NCBI RefSeq assembly: GCF_900176285.1
Contig: NZ_FWXF01000001.1
Location: forward strand, 313,987-377,986
Length of the DNA: 64,000 bases
Direction: 5' to 3'
Source of the DNA: Desulfacinum hydrothermale DSM 13146
GTDB taxonomy: Bacteria > Desulfobacterota > Syntrophobacteria > Syntrophobacterales > DSM-9756
Shown here: positions 44,376 to 52,988 of the stretch, in pieces
Numbering within the stretch: position 1 is the stretch's first letter
How the letters are laid out: each line of letters opens with the position of its first letter
Program-made: the position numbers and the translations under genes
Notes under the pieces: model-generated
Database searches by the model: none
What the model was told of the DNA's origin: nothing
Seen by the model: the letters and a program-made list of their open reading frames with translations, nothing else

Positions 44376-44825
44376 CTACATACCCCGGAGGGTGGGAACC
44401 ACGTAAATCTCCACATACGTGTAGAAATGGCGTTCATACACATTGACGATGCAGAACCGATCGTCCTTTTCAAAAAGGAGCAGGGATTTGCGGTAGCGGA
44501 TGCTGCCCTTCATGCGCCACTTTTCCCGGGCCAAAGACACCTGGAAAAAGTTGATGACCGAACTGGGATCCACCCGACCCTTGAAGACCAGCAGCCCCGT
44601 CTTGACTCCCCCGCCCTGGAAGACGGTGGATTCCTTGGACTGCAGGCGCAGTTCGTTGGGAACGGGAATATCGGGAAAGTCGTAGAACGTGGGGGCCGAT
44701 GTGGAGGCCGGCTGCTGCGCCGGCTCGGTTCCGGCCGGAGCTTCCCGCTGGAACCAGGCACAACCTCCCAGAGACAGACTCCAAAGCGCGATCCCCATCA
44801 CAACGATTCCAAGTCGGCGGTTCAT
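44376..44825 (-). CDS. lipoprotein of unknown function
   Basis: This 149-residue lipoprotein starts at ATG 44825 after GAGGAGAG. Its signal peptide ends in the lipobox L-G-G-C (Cys about 21), followed by a 20-residue linker with Pro, Gln and Ala. The mature domain is a mix of strands and helices (P-V-P-N-E-L, G-L-L-V-F-K-G-R-V, F-F-Q-V-S-L, K-S-L-L-L-F-E-K-D-D-R). It resembles an outer-membrane-associated domain of unknown function. It is placed beside a metallo-hydrolase and not obviously in an operon with it. Confidence 0.8.
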   Translation of the reverse strand: MNRRLGIVVMGIALWSLSLGGCAWFQREAPAGTEPAQQPASTSAPTFYDFPDIPVPNELRLQSKESTVFQGGGVKTGLLVFKGRVDPSSVINFFQVSLAREKWRMKGSIRYRKSLLLFEKDDRFCIVNVYERHFYTYVEIYVVPTLRGM

Positions 44826-44975
44826 GACTCTCTCCTCTTTCCGTGCGCCTCGTCTGTTTTCGGATGCCTTGGAAAACGGTCCTCCCCTGGAAAGGGGGAG
44901 TGGTGCAAGGAAAGCAGTGGGTGCGTTGGCTTCCCTCACGGGTTGCTCCTTCAAACGGCCTGGCGTGCCGGCCGT

Positions 44976-45608
44976 TCACTGAAAGAATGGATTGGTGCGC
45001 CGTTCCCGTTCCACCGTGGTCTGGGGCCCATGGCCGGGGTAGACCTTCGTCTGGCCGTCCAGGGGGAAGATCTTTTCCTGGACGGACCGAATGAGCTGGT
45101 TGTAGGAGCCGCCGGGAAAATCGGTCCGGCCGATGGATCCTGCAAAGAGGGTGTCGCCCACGAAGAGGATGCCGGCGTCCGGCATATGAAAAGCGACGTG
45201 CCCGGGGGTGTGGCCCGGGGTTTCCAGAACCACCATGCGGATGGATCCGAAGGTGAGCTCCTCGCCTTCCTCCAGCCATTCGTCCACCTTGCCCCGGGGC
45301 GACTTGGCCATGGAGGCGAACAGGGCGCCCAGGCCCACCTTATGGTCGGAAAGGAGCGCTTCGTCTTTGGGGTGAAGAAAGATCAGTCCGCCCAGCTCCT
45401 CCTTCAAGGTCCAGGCGTCCATCACATGGTCGAAGTGCCCGTGGGTGTTCAGGATTCCCACCAGTTCCAAGTCCAACTGGCGGATTCTTTCGGCGATCCG
45501 TTCCGCATCGCCGCCCGGATCGATGACCACCGCTTGCCGTGTGTCTTCGTCGCCCACCAGGTAGCAGTTGGTCTGGAGCATGCCCACCACGTAGTGTTCC
45601 AGGATCAT
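44976..45608 (-). CDS. metallo-beta-lactamase fold hydrolase, glyoxalase II-like
   Basis: This 210-residue single-domain metal hydrolase has T-H-G-H-F-D-H (zinc ligands), then H-P-K-D, H-T-P-G-H, D-T-L-F and a terminal G-H-G-P-Q-T-T. Length and motif order match the YcbL/glyoxalase-II-like family. It could cleave S-lactoylglutathione-like thioesters or another ester. The start ATG 45608 has M-I-L-E-H-Y with a plausible upstream context. Confidence 0.9.
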   Translation of the reverse strand: MILEHYVVGMLQTNCYLVGDEDTRQAVVIDPGGDAERIAERIRQLDLELVGILNTHGHFDHVMDAWTLKEELGGLIFLHPKDEALLSDHKVGLGALFASMAKSPRGKVDEWLEEGEELTFGSIRMVVLETPGHTPGHVAFHMPDAGILFVGDTLFAGSIGRTDFPGGSYNQLIRSVQEKIFPLDGQTKVYPGHGPQTTVERERRTNPFFQ

Positions 45609-45631
45609 CGGGTGTCCTTCGCGTTGGAGGG

Positions 45632-46156
45632 TTATCGTTCGAAGACAATCAATTCTTCCAGGGGTCGGCGGTGGGACGACTGCTTGGTGTGAGCCGGATG
45701 GCCCACGGCGACCACGGCCATGAGGTCCAGGCGCTCCGGAAGCCCCAGGGCCTGGCGCACCTGTTCCTTGTTCTTGAGGATCTCGCCGATCCAGACGGCT
45801 CCGAGCCCCTGCGCGTGGCAGGCCAGAAGGAGGTTCTGAAGGGCCGCGCCCACGGCCTGGCAGTCTTTCACGTAGTCGTAGGAGCTTTCCTTGTCCAAAA
45901 AGACGGGGATGAGGACGGCGGCGGCCTTTAAGGTGGTCGCATAGCGGGTCAGACCCGCCAGGGTGTTTTTCAGTTCGCCGTCCCAGACGAAGGCGAAGCG
46001 CCACGGCTGGTTGTTGAGTCCCGACGGGGCCCAGGAGGCCGCCCGAAGCGCTTCCATCACCCGGTCCCGTTCCACCGGGGCGTCCTGGAAATGGCGGACA
46101 CTCCGGCGCTCGTAAATGGCCTGCATTACATCCATTTTGCCTTGGGTTTCGGTCAT
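45632..46156 (-). CDS. nitroreductase family protein
   Basis: This 174-residue FMN-binding flavoprotein starts at ATG 46156 after AAGGAGG. Characteristic segments are R-R-S-V-R-H-F (FMN phosphate), P-S-G-L-N-N-Q-P-W-R-F (the family core), and G-A-V-W-I-G-E. Length is short but usual for single-domain members. The substrate is unknown; typical functions are quinone, flavin or nitro-compound reduction. Confidence 0.9.
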   Translation of the reverse strand: MTETQGKMDVMQAIYERRSVRHFQDAPVERDRVMEALRAASWAPSGLNNQPWRFAFVWDGELKNTLAGLTRYATTLKAAAVLIPVFLDKESSYDYVKDCQAVGAALQNLLLACHAQGLGAVWIGEILKNKEQVRQALGLPERLDLMAVVAVGHPAHTKQSSHRRPLEELIVFER

Positions 46157-46375
46157 GACCCCTCCTTGGAGGTGTGTGGATCCGACGGAATGTATGGTCA
46201 AAGTCCAGTGGACCGAGTATATTCGTAAGCCGTGACAGGGGTCAAGGTAAGGGGAAGTGGTGCGAAATAAGGGTGGGCCCTACCAACCCGCCTGTCCTTC
46301 CAAAGCACGGGCGGGATACGGCCCCTTCACCACGCACGGATGAAGGATCAGGGAATCACCAGCAAGGGTTGCCAA

Positions 46376-46702
46376 ATGGAAATGCGAATGGACTGGGATG
46401 CGGACGGGGCGTTGCGTCTTGCCCTCCAGGGCCGGCTGGACCTGGAGACGGTTCCGGATATTCGAAAGCGCGTGCTGAAGGCCCTCAAGAAGAAGCCCTC
46501 GGCGCAGGTGGCGGTGGACCTGTCCGGAATCGAGCGTATGGACACAGCCGGTGTGGCGTTCTTGGTGGAACTGCGCAACCTGGTGGGGGGCAAGGCGGGA
46601 GACTGGCGTCTTGAGAAGGCCAGCGGTGCCGTGATGAAGATGTTGGAACTGGCCCGGTTGGACGTCCTGGCCGATGCGGGAGCGGACCATGGCAGAGACT
46701 GA
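46376..46702 (+). CDS. mlaB: STAS domain protein, MlaB-like
   Basis: This 108-residue protein starts at ATG 46376 with AAGGG upstream. It has the STAS pattern (L-Q-G-R-L-D-L-E, V-A-V-D-L-S-G-I, D-T-A-G-V-A-F-L). MlaB binds MlaF and supports its ATPase. It is the first gene of a four-gene mla operon, overlapping mlaF by 14 bases. Serine or threonine phosphorylatable in SpoIIAA-type STAS is here Thr (M-D-T-A-G-V). Confidence 0.88.
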   Translation: MEMRMDWDADGALRLALQGRLDLETVPDIRKRVLKALKKKPSAQVAVDLSGIERMDTAGVAFLVELRNLVGGKAGDWRLEKASGAVMKMLELARLDVLADAGADHGRD

Positions 46703-47513
46703 GGCGGGAGCGATCATCCAAGTCAAAAGTCTCAACAGCTTCTACGGACAAAGACGCGTTCTTCAGGACATCTCCTTTGAGGTGCCGGCCGGGAAGGTGA
46801 CCGTGATCATGGGGGTGAGCGGGTGCGGCAAGAGCACGCTGCTGCGACACCTGATCGGCCTCAAGCCCACCGATCCCGGCCAGATCTTTGTGGAAGGACG
46901 TGATCTGGCAGGCTTCGATGCACGGCAGATGGAAGCCTTCCGCAAGCGGATCGGGGTGCTCTTTCAGGCCGGAGCCCTTTTCAATTCCATGAGCGTGCGG
47001 GACAACATCGCCGTGCCGCTCAGGGTCCACACGCGCCTGGCGGAGCCCACCATCTCCATCATGGTTCGCATCAAGCTGCACCAAGTGGGGCTCACCCGGT
47101 TCGGCGATTACATGCCCTCCCAGCTGAGCGGTGGTATGCGTAAGCGGGCGGGACTGGCCCGTGCTTTGGCCATGGACCCGGAGATGCTCTTCGTGGACGA
47201 ACCCTCTTCGGGGCTGGATCCCATCACGGCGGCGGGCCTGGACGACCTCATCCTGGAGCTGCGCGAAGCCATGGGAATGACACTCATCGTGGTGACCCAC
47301 GAGCTGGAAAGCGCCTTTCGCATCGCCGATCAACTCATCGTCTTGGACCAGGGGCGGGTGCTGGCTGCGGGGATGCCGGAATCCATCCGGGAAAGCCGTG
47401 ATGAGCGGGTGGTGCAGTTCTTGACTCGGCGCGCCGACGAAAGAACCCGGGACCAGGAAGGATACCTGTCGGACCTTCTGACCGGGGGGCGGAAGGTGGG
47501 CGTCCACCCATAA
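46689..47513 (+). CDS. mlaF: MlaF-type lipid-transport ATPase
   Basis: This 274-residue ABC ATPase has Walker A G-V-S-G-C-G-K-S-T (about 41-49), signature L-S-G-G-M (typical Mla/Mce ATPase), Walker B L-F-V-D-E-P (about 172), and V-T-H-E-L (His switch). It powers retrograde phospholipid transport with MlaE permease. ATG 46689 lies inside the end of mlaB. The next gene follows 44 bases after the stop. Confidence 0.94.
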   Translation: MAETEAGAIIQVKSLNSFYGQRRVLQDISFEVPAGKVTVIMGVSGCGKSTLLRHLIGLKPTDPGQIFVEGRDLAGFDARQMEAFRKRIGVLFQAGALFNSMSVRDNIAVPLRVHTRLAEPTISIMVRIKLHQVGLTRFGDYMPSQLSGGMRKRAGLARALAMDPEMLFVDEPSSGLDPITAAGLDDLILELREAMGMTLIVVTHELESAFRIADQLIVLDQGRVLAAGMPESIRESRDERVVQFLTRRADERTRDQEGYLSDLLTGGRKVGVHP

Positions 47514-47557
47514 CGTGTTCGGGCCTTTGCTCGTTGTGCGCGAAGGTGGGAGTGATC

Positions 47558-48355
47558 ATGGAAGGACTGCTACTGGATGTTTTGAGCGGATTGGGTCGCT
47601 GGACCCTGGGGCATGTGCGGGGGACCGGTCGAGCGGGCATCTTCCTGATGCACGGGGTTCGGGGCGTCTTCCGAAAGCCCAAGAAATTTCGCGCCATTCT
47701 GGGTCATGTGCACTTCATCGGCACCAAGTCCTTTTTCGTGATCGGCTTTACCGCCGCCTTCACCGGGATGGTGCTGGGGCTCCAGGGCTACTACACCCTG
47801 TCCAAGTTCGGTTCGGAAGGATTGCTGGGGGCGGCCGTGGCCTTGAGCCTCATCCGGGAGCTGGGGCCGGTCCTTTCGGCGCTCATGGTTACGGGACGCG
47901 CTGGGTCGGCCATCTGTGCCGAGATCGGCATCATGCGGATCGAAGAGCAGATCGACGCCCTGGAATGCATGGCCATCGACCCCCATGCTTATCTGATCGC
48001 TCCCCGGTTTGTGGCTTCCCTGGTGGCCATGCCCTTGCTCACGGCCTTCTTCGACGTGGTGGGAATTGCGGGCGGCTACCTGGTGGGGGTGTCGCTTCTG
48101 GGGGTCAATCCGGGCGCCTACCTGGACGGCATGCAAAAGAGCGTGGAATGGCTGGACGTCTACATGGGCCTTGTCAAGTCCTTCATCTTTGCCATGCTCT
48201 TCATTTGGATCTGCACCTACAAGGGCTATTTCGCCGGCGTGGACCGGGGCAGCTTTGGTCCGGAAGATGTGGGCCGGGCCACCACCGACGCTGTGGTGGT
48301 CTCGTCGGTGGCCATCCTGGTAAGTGACTATGTGGTCACCTCGCTTTTGCTGTGA
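47558..48355 (+). CDS. mlaE: MlaE-type ABC permease
   Basis: This 265-residue permease has five to six membrane segments and the Mla motif E-L-G-P-V-L-S-A-L-M-V-T-G-R-A-G-S-A-I-C-A-E-I-G, with the family's E-x-G between segments. ATG 47558 is chosen for its own AAGG/GGGAG site; an earlier frame-open stretch starts at 47534. It forms the lipid-transport channel with MlaF and MlaD. Confidence 0.94.
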   Translation: MEGLLLDVLSGLGRWTLGHVRGTGRAGIFLMHGVRGVFRKPKKFRAILGHVHFIGTKSFFVIGFTAAFTGMVLGLQGYYTLSKFGSEGLLGAAVALSLIRELGPVLSALMVTGRAGSAICAEIGIMRIEEQIDALECMAIDPHAYLIAPRFVASLVAMPLLTAFFDVVGIAGGYLVGVSLLGVNPGAYLDGMQKSVEWLDVYMGLVKSFIFAMLFIWICTYKGYFAGVDRGSFGPEDVGRATTDAVVVSSVAILVSDYVVTSLLL

Positions 48356-48429
48356 GGCGGCGAAAAGAGGGTGACCGAAGGCCCGCGGCCTTCAAAGGGG
48401 AACCGCAGACTCGTGGAGGAATCAAACCG

Positions 48430-48888
48430 ATGAATCGGAATTCGTGGGGGCTGGAAGCCGGAGTGGGGCTTTTCATGGTGATCGGTCTGGTCTGTGTGGC
48501 CTATCTGTCCCTGAACCTGGGAGATGTGCGCCTGTGGGGTAGCTCCGATTACGTGGTCTATGCCCGCTTTTCCAACGTGTCGGGCCTGAAGAAGAAGGCG
48601 GCGGTGACCATGGCGGGGGTGGAGATCGGCCAGGTGGAGGACATCCAACTGGATAGCGGAGAGGCGGTGGTGACCTTGAGGATTCGAAAGGACGTGAAGC
48701 TCGAAGAAGACGTTATTGCGAGCATCAAGACCATGGGCATCATCGGGGACAAGTATATCGCCATCACAGCCGGGGGATCGGATACGATGATCGAGCCCGG
48801 GGGATGGATCATGGACACCCAGCCGCCCCTGGACATCGAGGATCTGCTGGGCAAATACGTGTTCGGCCAGATCGGGGAAAAGAAATAG
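48430..48888 (+). CDS. mlaD: MlaD-type MCE domain protein
   Basis: This 152-residue protein has one N-terminal membrane helix (L-F-M-V-I-G-L-V-C-V-A-Y-L-S-L) followed by an MCE domain (V-Y-A-R-F-S-N-V-S-G-L-K, V-T-M-A-G-V-E-I-G-Q-V). MlaD assembles as a hexameric ring that binds lipid in the periplasm. Start ATG 48430 follows GGAGG. Length is a little below E. coli MlaD (about 180), lacking part of the C-terminal helix. A terminator follows. Confidence 0.93.
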   Translation: MNRNSWGLEAGVGLFMVIGLVCVAYLSLNLGDVRLWGSSDYVVYARFSNVSGLKKKAAVTMAGVEIGQVEDIQLDSGEAVVTLRIRKDVKLEEDVIASIKTMGIIGDKYIAITAGGSDTMIEPGGWIMDTQPPLDIEDLLGKYVFGQIGEKK

Positions 48889-48924
48889 AAGGAGGCCGGT
48901 TGGCCTCCGGGCGGGAACCGATGC

Positions 48925-48959
48925 AAAAGGCCGGCGCCCCCGAAGGGACCCGGCCTTTT
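48925..48959. terminator. intrinsic terminator after mlaD
   Basis: AAAAGGCCGG (48925-48934) pairs perfectly with CCGGCCTTTT (48950-48959). It lies between mlaD (plus) and the convergent lipoprotein gene (minus), so it can serve both. Confidence 0.88.
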
Positions 48960-48983
48960 GGTTTGTGAAGGTTGGATGGAAAA

Positions 48984-49244
48984 CTACTTCTTCATGTGCT
49001 TCATGAAAATGGATTCGCACTTGTTGGCCATGGCCTCGGCGCGATCGGCGGCAGCTTCCGCCCGGCGGGCCGCGTCTTCACACTGTTGGGTGTTGTCCAT
49101 CTGGGACTTTTCCAGGCTGTCCAGGCGTTGCATGATCTGATCCTGGTTGGCCTGAAGTTGTTTGATGGTGTTCTGGCTGGCACAGCCACCCAGCATGGCC
49201 CCGCAGAGAGCCACGACGAAAAATACGGCCAAGATCCTTTTCAT
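48984..49244 (-). CDS. Braun-type (Lpp-like) lipoprotein
   Basis: This 86-residue protein has a lipobox L-G-G-C at about 18-21, giving a mature 66-residue helical protein with I-K-Q-L-Q-A-N-Q-D-Q-I-M-Q-R-L heptads and a C-terminal Lys pair (H-M-K-K). This is the pattern of Braun's lipoprotein, which is joined to peptidoglycan through its C-terminal lysine. Strong AAAAGGAGG precedes ATG 49244. The L,D-transpeptidase that could link it to peptidoglycan is the upstream neighbour, 97 bases away. Confidence 0.85.
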   Translation of the reverse strand: MKRILAVFFVVALCGAMLGGCASQNTIKQLQANQDQIMQRLDSLEKSQMDNTQQCEDAARRAEAAADRAEAMANKCESIFMKHMKK

Positions 49245-49341
49245 AACCCTTTCCTCCTTTTGCTTGAACGTTCCACACGCCAAGTCCTTACCCTTCCGTT
49301 CCCCAATGCTACCCGAGAACCCGGGACGGAGCAAGAACCTT

Positions 49342-50316
49342 TTAGGGATCCATGCGCGGTGGCGCCAGGCTGGCACGGACTTGCTCGGGCGGCTTGGACA
49401 CGTTGGTGGGCACTCCATTTTGGAGCTTAACGGCAAGAAAATATCTTTCGCGATCTATATTGTCCGCATAGGGAAAGGTTTTGAGTTTTTCCTCGGCGTA
49501 TTGCTGGTAATCGGGGATTCTTCGGTACACATCCGGGTGGACCTCCACGTAGATCGCCCCGTCTTTTACCCCCAGCTTGATGGGCTCATAGATGATTTCC
49601 AGCCGCGTGCCGATCGGGACCTGGGGATAGAGCAGGGCGATGTGTTCCGGGTAGCATCGGATGCAGCCGTGGCTGATGAGGCGCCCAACCCCCCAGGGCA
49701 TGCTGGTGCCGTGAATGCCGTAGGCCCCCAGAGAAAGTTTCAAGATGTAGTCCCCCAAGGGGTTTTCCGGGCCCGGGGGCATGGTCTTTTGCCCGTATTT
49801 TTCCTGGAGGGATGGGGGGATGTACCAGGTGGGGTGGGCCCTTTTTTCCGAAATGCGGCAGGTTCCCAGCGGGGTTTCCCAGCCTTCGTCCCCGATGCCG
49901 ATGGGATAGGTCTGGACGGTCTTTTCCTTTTTGTTGAAAAAGTAGAGGCGCAGCTCCGGCAGATTGATCACCAGTTCTTCATGCTGGGTCGGCGGGAGCA
50001 CCCACAGGGTTGGAACCATGAGGTTCTTCCGCTTGGGCGGCAGCCAGGGGTCCATGCGCGGGTAGAGGAGCACCATTTCGTTGTAGCCCAGCCCGTAGAG
50101 GCGGGCGATGTCCAGTAGCGTCTCCTTGGGTCGGACCTGGTGCCAGCGGGGGGCGCCCACGACGGTGAGGGATTCCAAGTCGTAGGGATATTTGACGATG
50201 GCAGCGGAAGGAAGTTCCTTTTCCTCCGCTAAAGCCGTAAGGTTCCATGCCAAAACGCCTGCCAGAAGGGCCGTGAAAAAGGCGGTCGCCATGCCGCCTG
50301 CTTTTCTTTTCGCCAT
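49342..50316 (-). CDS. L,D-transpeptidase (YkuD/ErfK) with LysM-like segment
   Basis: This 324-residue exported protein has an N-terminal membrane/signal helix (about 10-25), a LysM-like stretch (about 55-105, with W-H-Q-V-R-P-K-E-T-L-L-D-I-A-R-L-Y-G) and a YkuD domain with catalytic H-G-x14-S-H-G-C-I-R-C. It would form 3-3 peptidoglycan crosslinks or attach Lpp-like lipoproteins to peptidoglycan; the adjacent Lpp-like gene supports the latter. ATG 50316 is used; another in-frame ATG nine codons on is possible. Confidence 0.92.
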   Translation of the reverse strand: MAKRKAGGMATAFFTALLAGVLAWNLTALAEEKELPSAAIVKYPYDLESLTVVGAPRWHQVRPKETLLDIARLYGLGYNEMVLLYPRMDPWLPPKRKNLMVPTLWVLPPTQHEELVINLPELRLYFFNKKEKTVQTYPIGIGDEGWETPLGTCRISEKRAHPTWYIPPSLQEKYGQKTMPPGPENPLGDYILKLSLGAYGIHGTSMPWGVGRLISHGCIRCYPEHIALLYPQVPIGTRLEIIYEPIKLGVKDGAIYVEVHPDVYRRIPDYQQYAEEKLKTFPYADNIDRERYFLAVKLQNGVPTNVSKPPEQVRASLAPPRMDP

Positions 50317-50606
50317 GCCGCGTCGTCTGCTCCGTGACCGTTCCAGTCTGTGTCTTCTCAGCCGGTGCCGAGCCCGCCATGGAGGTTGTGCGAAAAAGGA
50401 ATCCGGGGCCGTCCTTCGGAAATGGCTGTGCCATGTTGTCAGGTTCCCTAAAAAAGGCCCCACCCGGTTGTTTTCACCCATCCCCTGGGAGATTACGATC
50501 GATGCTTCGGCAATGCAAGCCGGTAGGCCCCTGTGGGAAGATCTGGAGGGTGCTTGGGTCAACCCGCCCCGACGCCCGGGGTCACCCGCGCTTCAGCCGC
50601 CACGGA

Positions 50607-51317
50607 TCACGGATGACGGCTCCGTTTTCTTGAAAGGTAAAAGAGCACATCGTTTCGCCGGATCCTTTTTCGATCCAGCCGGGGCCACAGCAGGGGCATG
50701 TGAAGAGGTTGGTTCCAACCGGTGGCGATGGTCTCTTCATCACTCAGAACCCAGTGGACGCCCACGTCCGTTCTTTTCATGGGCAGTGGGGAAACGATCT
50801 GGAACGGAGCCACCACGGTGACGATCCGGGTGCCTTTTTTCAACCATCCCAACTGGGACAGGCAGGCGACCAGGAGGTCCAGGTGGCCGCTGCCGTCTCC
50901 CAGGCGGCTTCCGTCGCGGGCGACGGCCAGGCTGGAGGTCAGGATGAGATCCACGCGGGGAGGGCGCTGGGTCCGGTAGTCGATGCGCTGAGCAAAGGGA
51001 TTGGACCGGTGCGGATAGACCGCCTGGGGGCGCTTGTGGGGAGGCACCGCGCGGGGATCCACCAGGGAGAAACCGCTCTGAAGCTGGGGGGTCGTCAAGA
51101 TGAGGCGCTTGCCGTCCGTGAGGGCGTTCAGGGCGATCTGGCGAAACGCCTGGAGCGGAGGGATCAGAAGGCACGGGGCGGTCCGGTAGGAAGGCAAGCG
51201 CCGGAGCCGTTCCGCCGCCTTGCCCCATCGGGGCGGAGGCGCATTGTGGAAAGCCTCTGTCTGGAGCAGCTCCCGACGGATCTGTTCTTTTTGTCGCGCG
51301 ATCGTGGTATCGTCCAT
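50607..51317 (-). CDS. 5-formyltetrahydrofolate cyclo-ligase family protein
   Basis: This 236-residue protein starts at ATG 51317. It has the family's N-terminal Q-I-R-R-E-L region, conserved D-L-I-L-T-S-S-L-A-V, and the characteristic R-L-G-D-G-S-G-H-L-D-L glycine-rich motif near 155, which resembles the G-x-G-x-G-Y-Y-D-x-x-L of 5-FTHF cyclo-ligase. Sequence diverges from bacterial YgfA, resembling MTHFSD-like variants, so the reaction (5-formyl-THF to 5,10-methenyl-THF) is tentative. It is divergent from fba. Confidence 0.75.
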   Translation of the reverse strand: MDDTTIARQKEQIRRELLQTEAFHNAPPPRWGKAAERLRRLPSYRTAPCLLIPPLQAFRQIALNALTDGKRLILTTPQLQSGFSLVDPRAVPPHKRPQAVYPHRSNPFAQRIDYRTQRPPRVDLILTSSLAVARDGSRLGDGSGHLDLLVACLSQLGWLKKGTRIVTVVAPFQIVSPLPMKRTDVGVHWVLSDEETIATGWNQPLHMPLLWPRLDRKRIRRNDVLFYLSRKRSRHP

Positions 51318-51469
51318 GGAACAGACACTCCCGGGGCGGCGGGCCGCCTTGAAGTTTGGCAAAGGATTCTCTATAGATCAGAAGAGGGATGGAATGTCCA
51401 GACGTATCTATCTGGGAAAATGCACTGGAAGAGTCTTAGTCGAGAAGACAATCGGGGAGGAATGAAAAG

Positions 51470-52609
51470 ATGAGCCGAAAGGATTACCGGCCTGAAAACG
51501 TAAAAAAACGTTTCCCTGACAGTGTGGTGCCGCTGGTGAACGGCAAGGCACTTCTCAAAGCCGCCAAGAAACACAAGGCCATGATCATGGCCACCAACAT
51601 CCGGTGTCGGCTGCCCGTGGAAGGGATCGTGCGGGCGTCCATGGCCACGGGCGCACCGGTCATGTACGAGATCGCCCGGTCCGAGCTGACCTATACGGAA
51701 TTCACTCCAGCCTCCTTTGTGGACTTCATCGTGAAGGAAAACGAACGGCTGGGTAACACCCAGGTGCCGTTCGCCATCCACGGGGATCACATCACGGTGA
51801 AGAGCCCCGAGGACAAGGAACCGGTGGCGGCGCTCATCGCCGAAGAGATGGAGGCCGGCTACACGTCGTTTGCCATCGACGCCTCCCACATGGAAAACGA
51901 ACTGAACCTGGCGGCCACATCCGAGTTGGCCCGGCCCATCGTGGCGGCGGGGTTGAGCCTGGAGGTGGAACTGGGCGAGATCGGGGCCAAGAGCGGCAGC
52001 GCTGAAGGCTTCACTCAGCCCGACGAGGCGGAATGGTTCATCCGGAATTTGACGGAAAAGGGCGTCCATCCGGATCTTTTGGCCATCAACAACGGATCCA
52101 TCCACGGGACCTACTTCGGTACGGCCCAGGAAGGGATCCAGCTGGACCTCACGCTGGAGATCTGGAAGGCCATCCAGCCTTGGGAGGTGGACATCGCCCA
52201 GCACGGTATCACCGGCACGTCCCTGGACAAGATCACCTCCTTCATCAACTACGGCATCCGCAAGGGCAACGTGGGCACCTTTTGGCAGAATGTGGCCTTC
52301 GGATTCGCCATGAACCAGAACGGCAACGCCATCACCACGGAAGACAAGGGGTACGTGAAGCGGCCCTATCGGGGCATCCCCGATGAGCTGTGGCAGGAGA
52401 TGTGGGCCTGGGCCGTGGAGACGGGAAACGTGGGCGGCAACATCAAGAAGGCCAACCTGCCGTTTGCCGGCAAGCTCAACGCCATTGCGGCCCAATACAA
52501 GGAACGGATCACGGCCCACGCCTACGAGGAGGCCGTGCGGCTTTTCGAAGCCACCCATTCCATCGGGCTGGCCGACGCCGTGTGGGCGGAATTGGAGGCC
52601 ATGGCCTAA
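51470..52609 (+). CDS. fba: class II fructose-bisphosphate aldolase
   Basis: This 379-residue metal-dependent aldolase has the H-G-D-H zinc/active-site motif (about 103-106), I-D-A-S-H, L-E-V-E-L-G-E-I-G, N-N-G-S-I-H-G and Q-H-G-I-T-G-T-S. It fits the longer Fba-like class II subgroup with a C-terminal helical extension. It catalyses FBP to DHAP plus G3P. Start ATG 51470 follows GGGGAGG. Confidence 0.9.
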   Translation: MSRKDYRPENVKKRFPDSVVPLVNGKALLKAAKKHKAMIMATNIRCRLPVEGIVRASMATGAPVMYEIARSELTYTEFTPASFVDFIVKENERLGNTQVPFAIHGDHITVKSPEDKEPVAALIAEEMEAGYTSFAIDASHMENELNLAATSELARPIVAAGLSLEVELGEIGAKSGSAEGFTQPDEAEWFIRNLTEKGVHPDLLAINNGSIHGTYFGTAQEGIQLDLTLEIWKAIQPWEVDIAQHGITGTSLDKITSFINYGIRKGNVGTFWQNVAFGFAMNQNGNAITTEDKGYVKRPYRGIPDELWQEMWAWAVETGNVGGNIKKANLPFAGKLNAIAAQYKERITAHAYEEAVRLFEATHSIGLADAVWAELEAMA

Positions 52610-52988
52610 AAGCCTGGCTGCAAACGCCCGGGTTGCTCTCTTCTTGTTGGGACGGAAGGTGTGGAACCGGCAGACGGGCCCATCCTGCCGGCCTGGAGTT
52701 GCTGCAGTAGGGGCGGGTGCGGAACCCGCCCCTACTCGTCCGGCCGGGAGCCAATCCGTCTTGCTCTTGATTCTTGTGGGAACGGATGCCTTTGGCCTTT
52801 TCCGTTCGACGGCCAAGGGGGCTGGAGGAAGACAAGCGAGGTGGATAGGGTGGTCTTTGACGAGGCGCCCAGGATCCCTGGCCCCGGTGAAATGGAAAGG
52901 GGACTTTCCGTCACCTTGAAAGCCCATGCGGATTTGGTGGTTTTCCGCTCCGGCTCGAGTCCTCTCCGGTATCAGATGCTTGGATCCA
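52610..52988. other. 379-base intergenic region with a perfect palindrome
   Basis: No gene is seen. The region contains a 12-bp perfect hairpin at 52707-52735 and a second shorter GC-rich hairpin (CCGGCAG ... CTGCCGG near 52669-52692). It marks the border between housekeeping genes and the surface-polysaccharide locus. Confidence 0.6.
52707..52735. repeat. GGGGCG-type intergenic palindrome
   Basis: GTAGGGGCGGGT (52707-52718) pairs perfectly with ACCCGCCCCTAC (52724-52735) around GCGGA. The stem is the same as that at 7082-7104 apart from a longer base. Confidence 0.8.
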
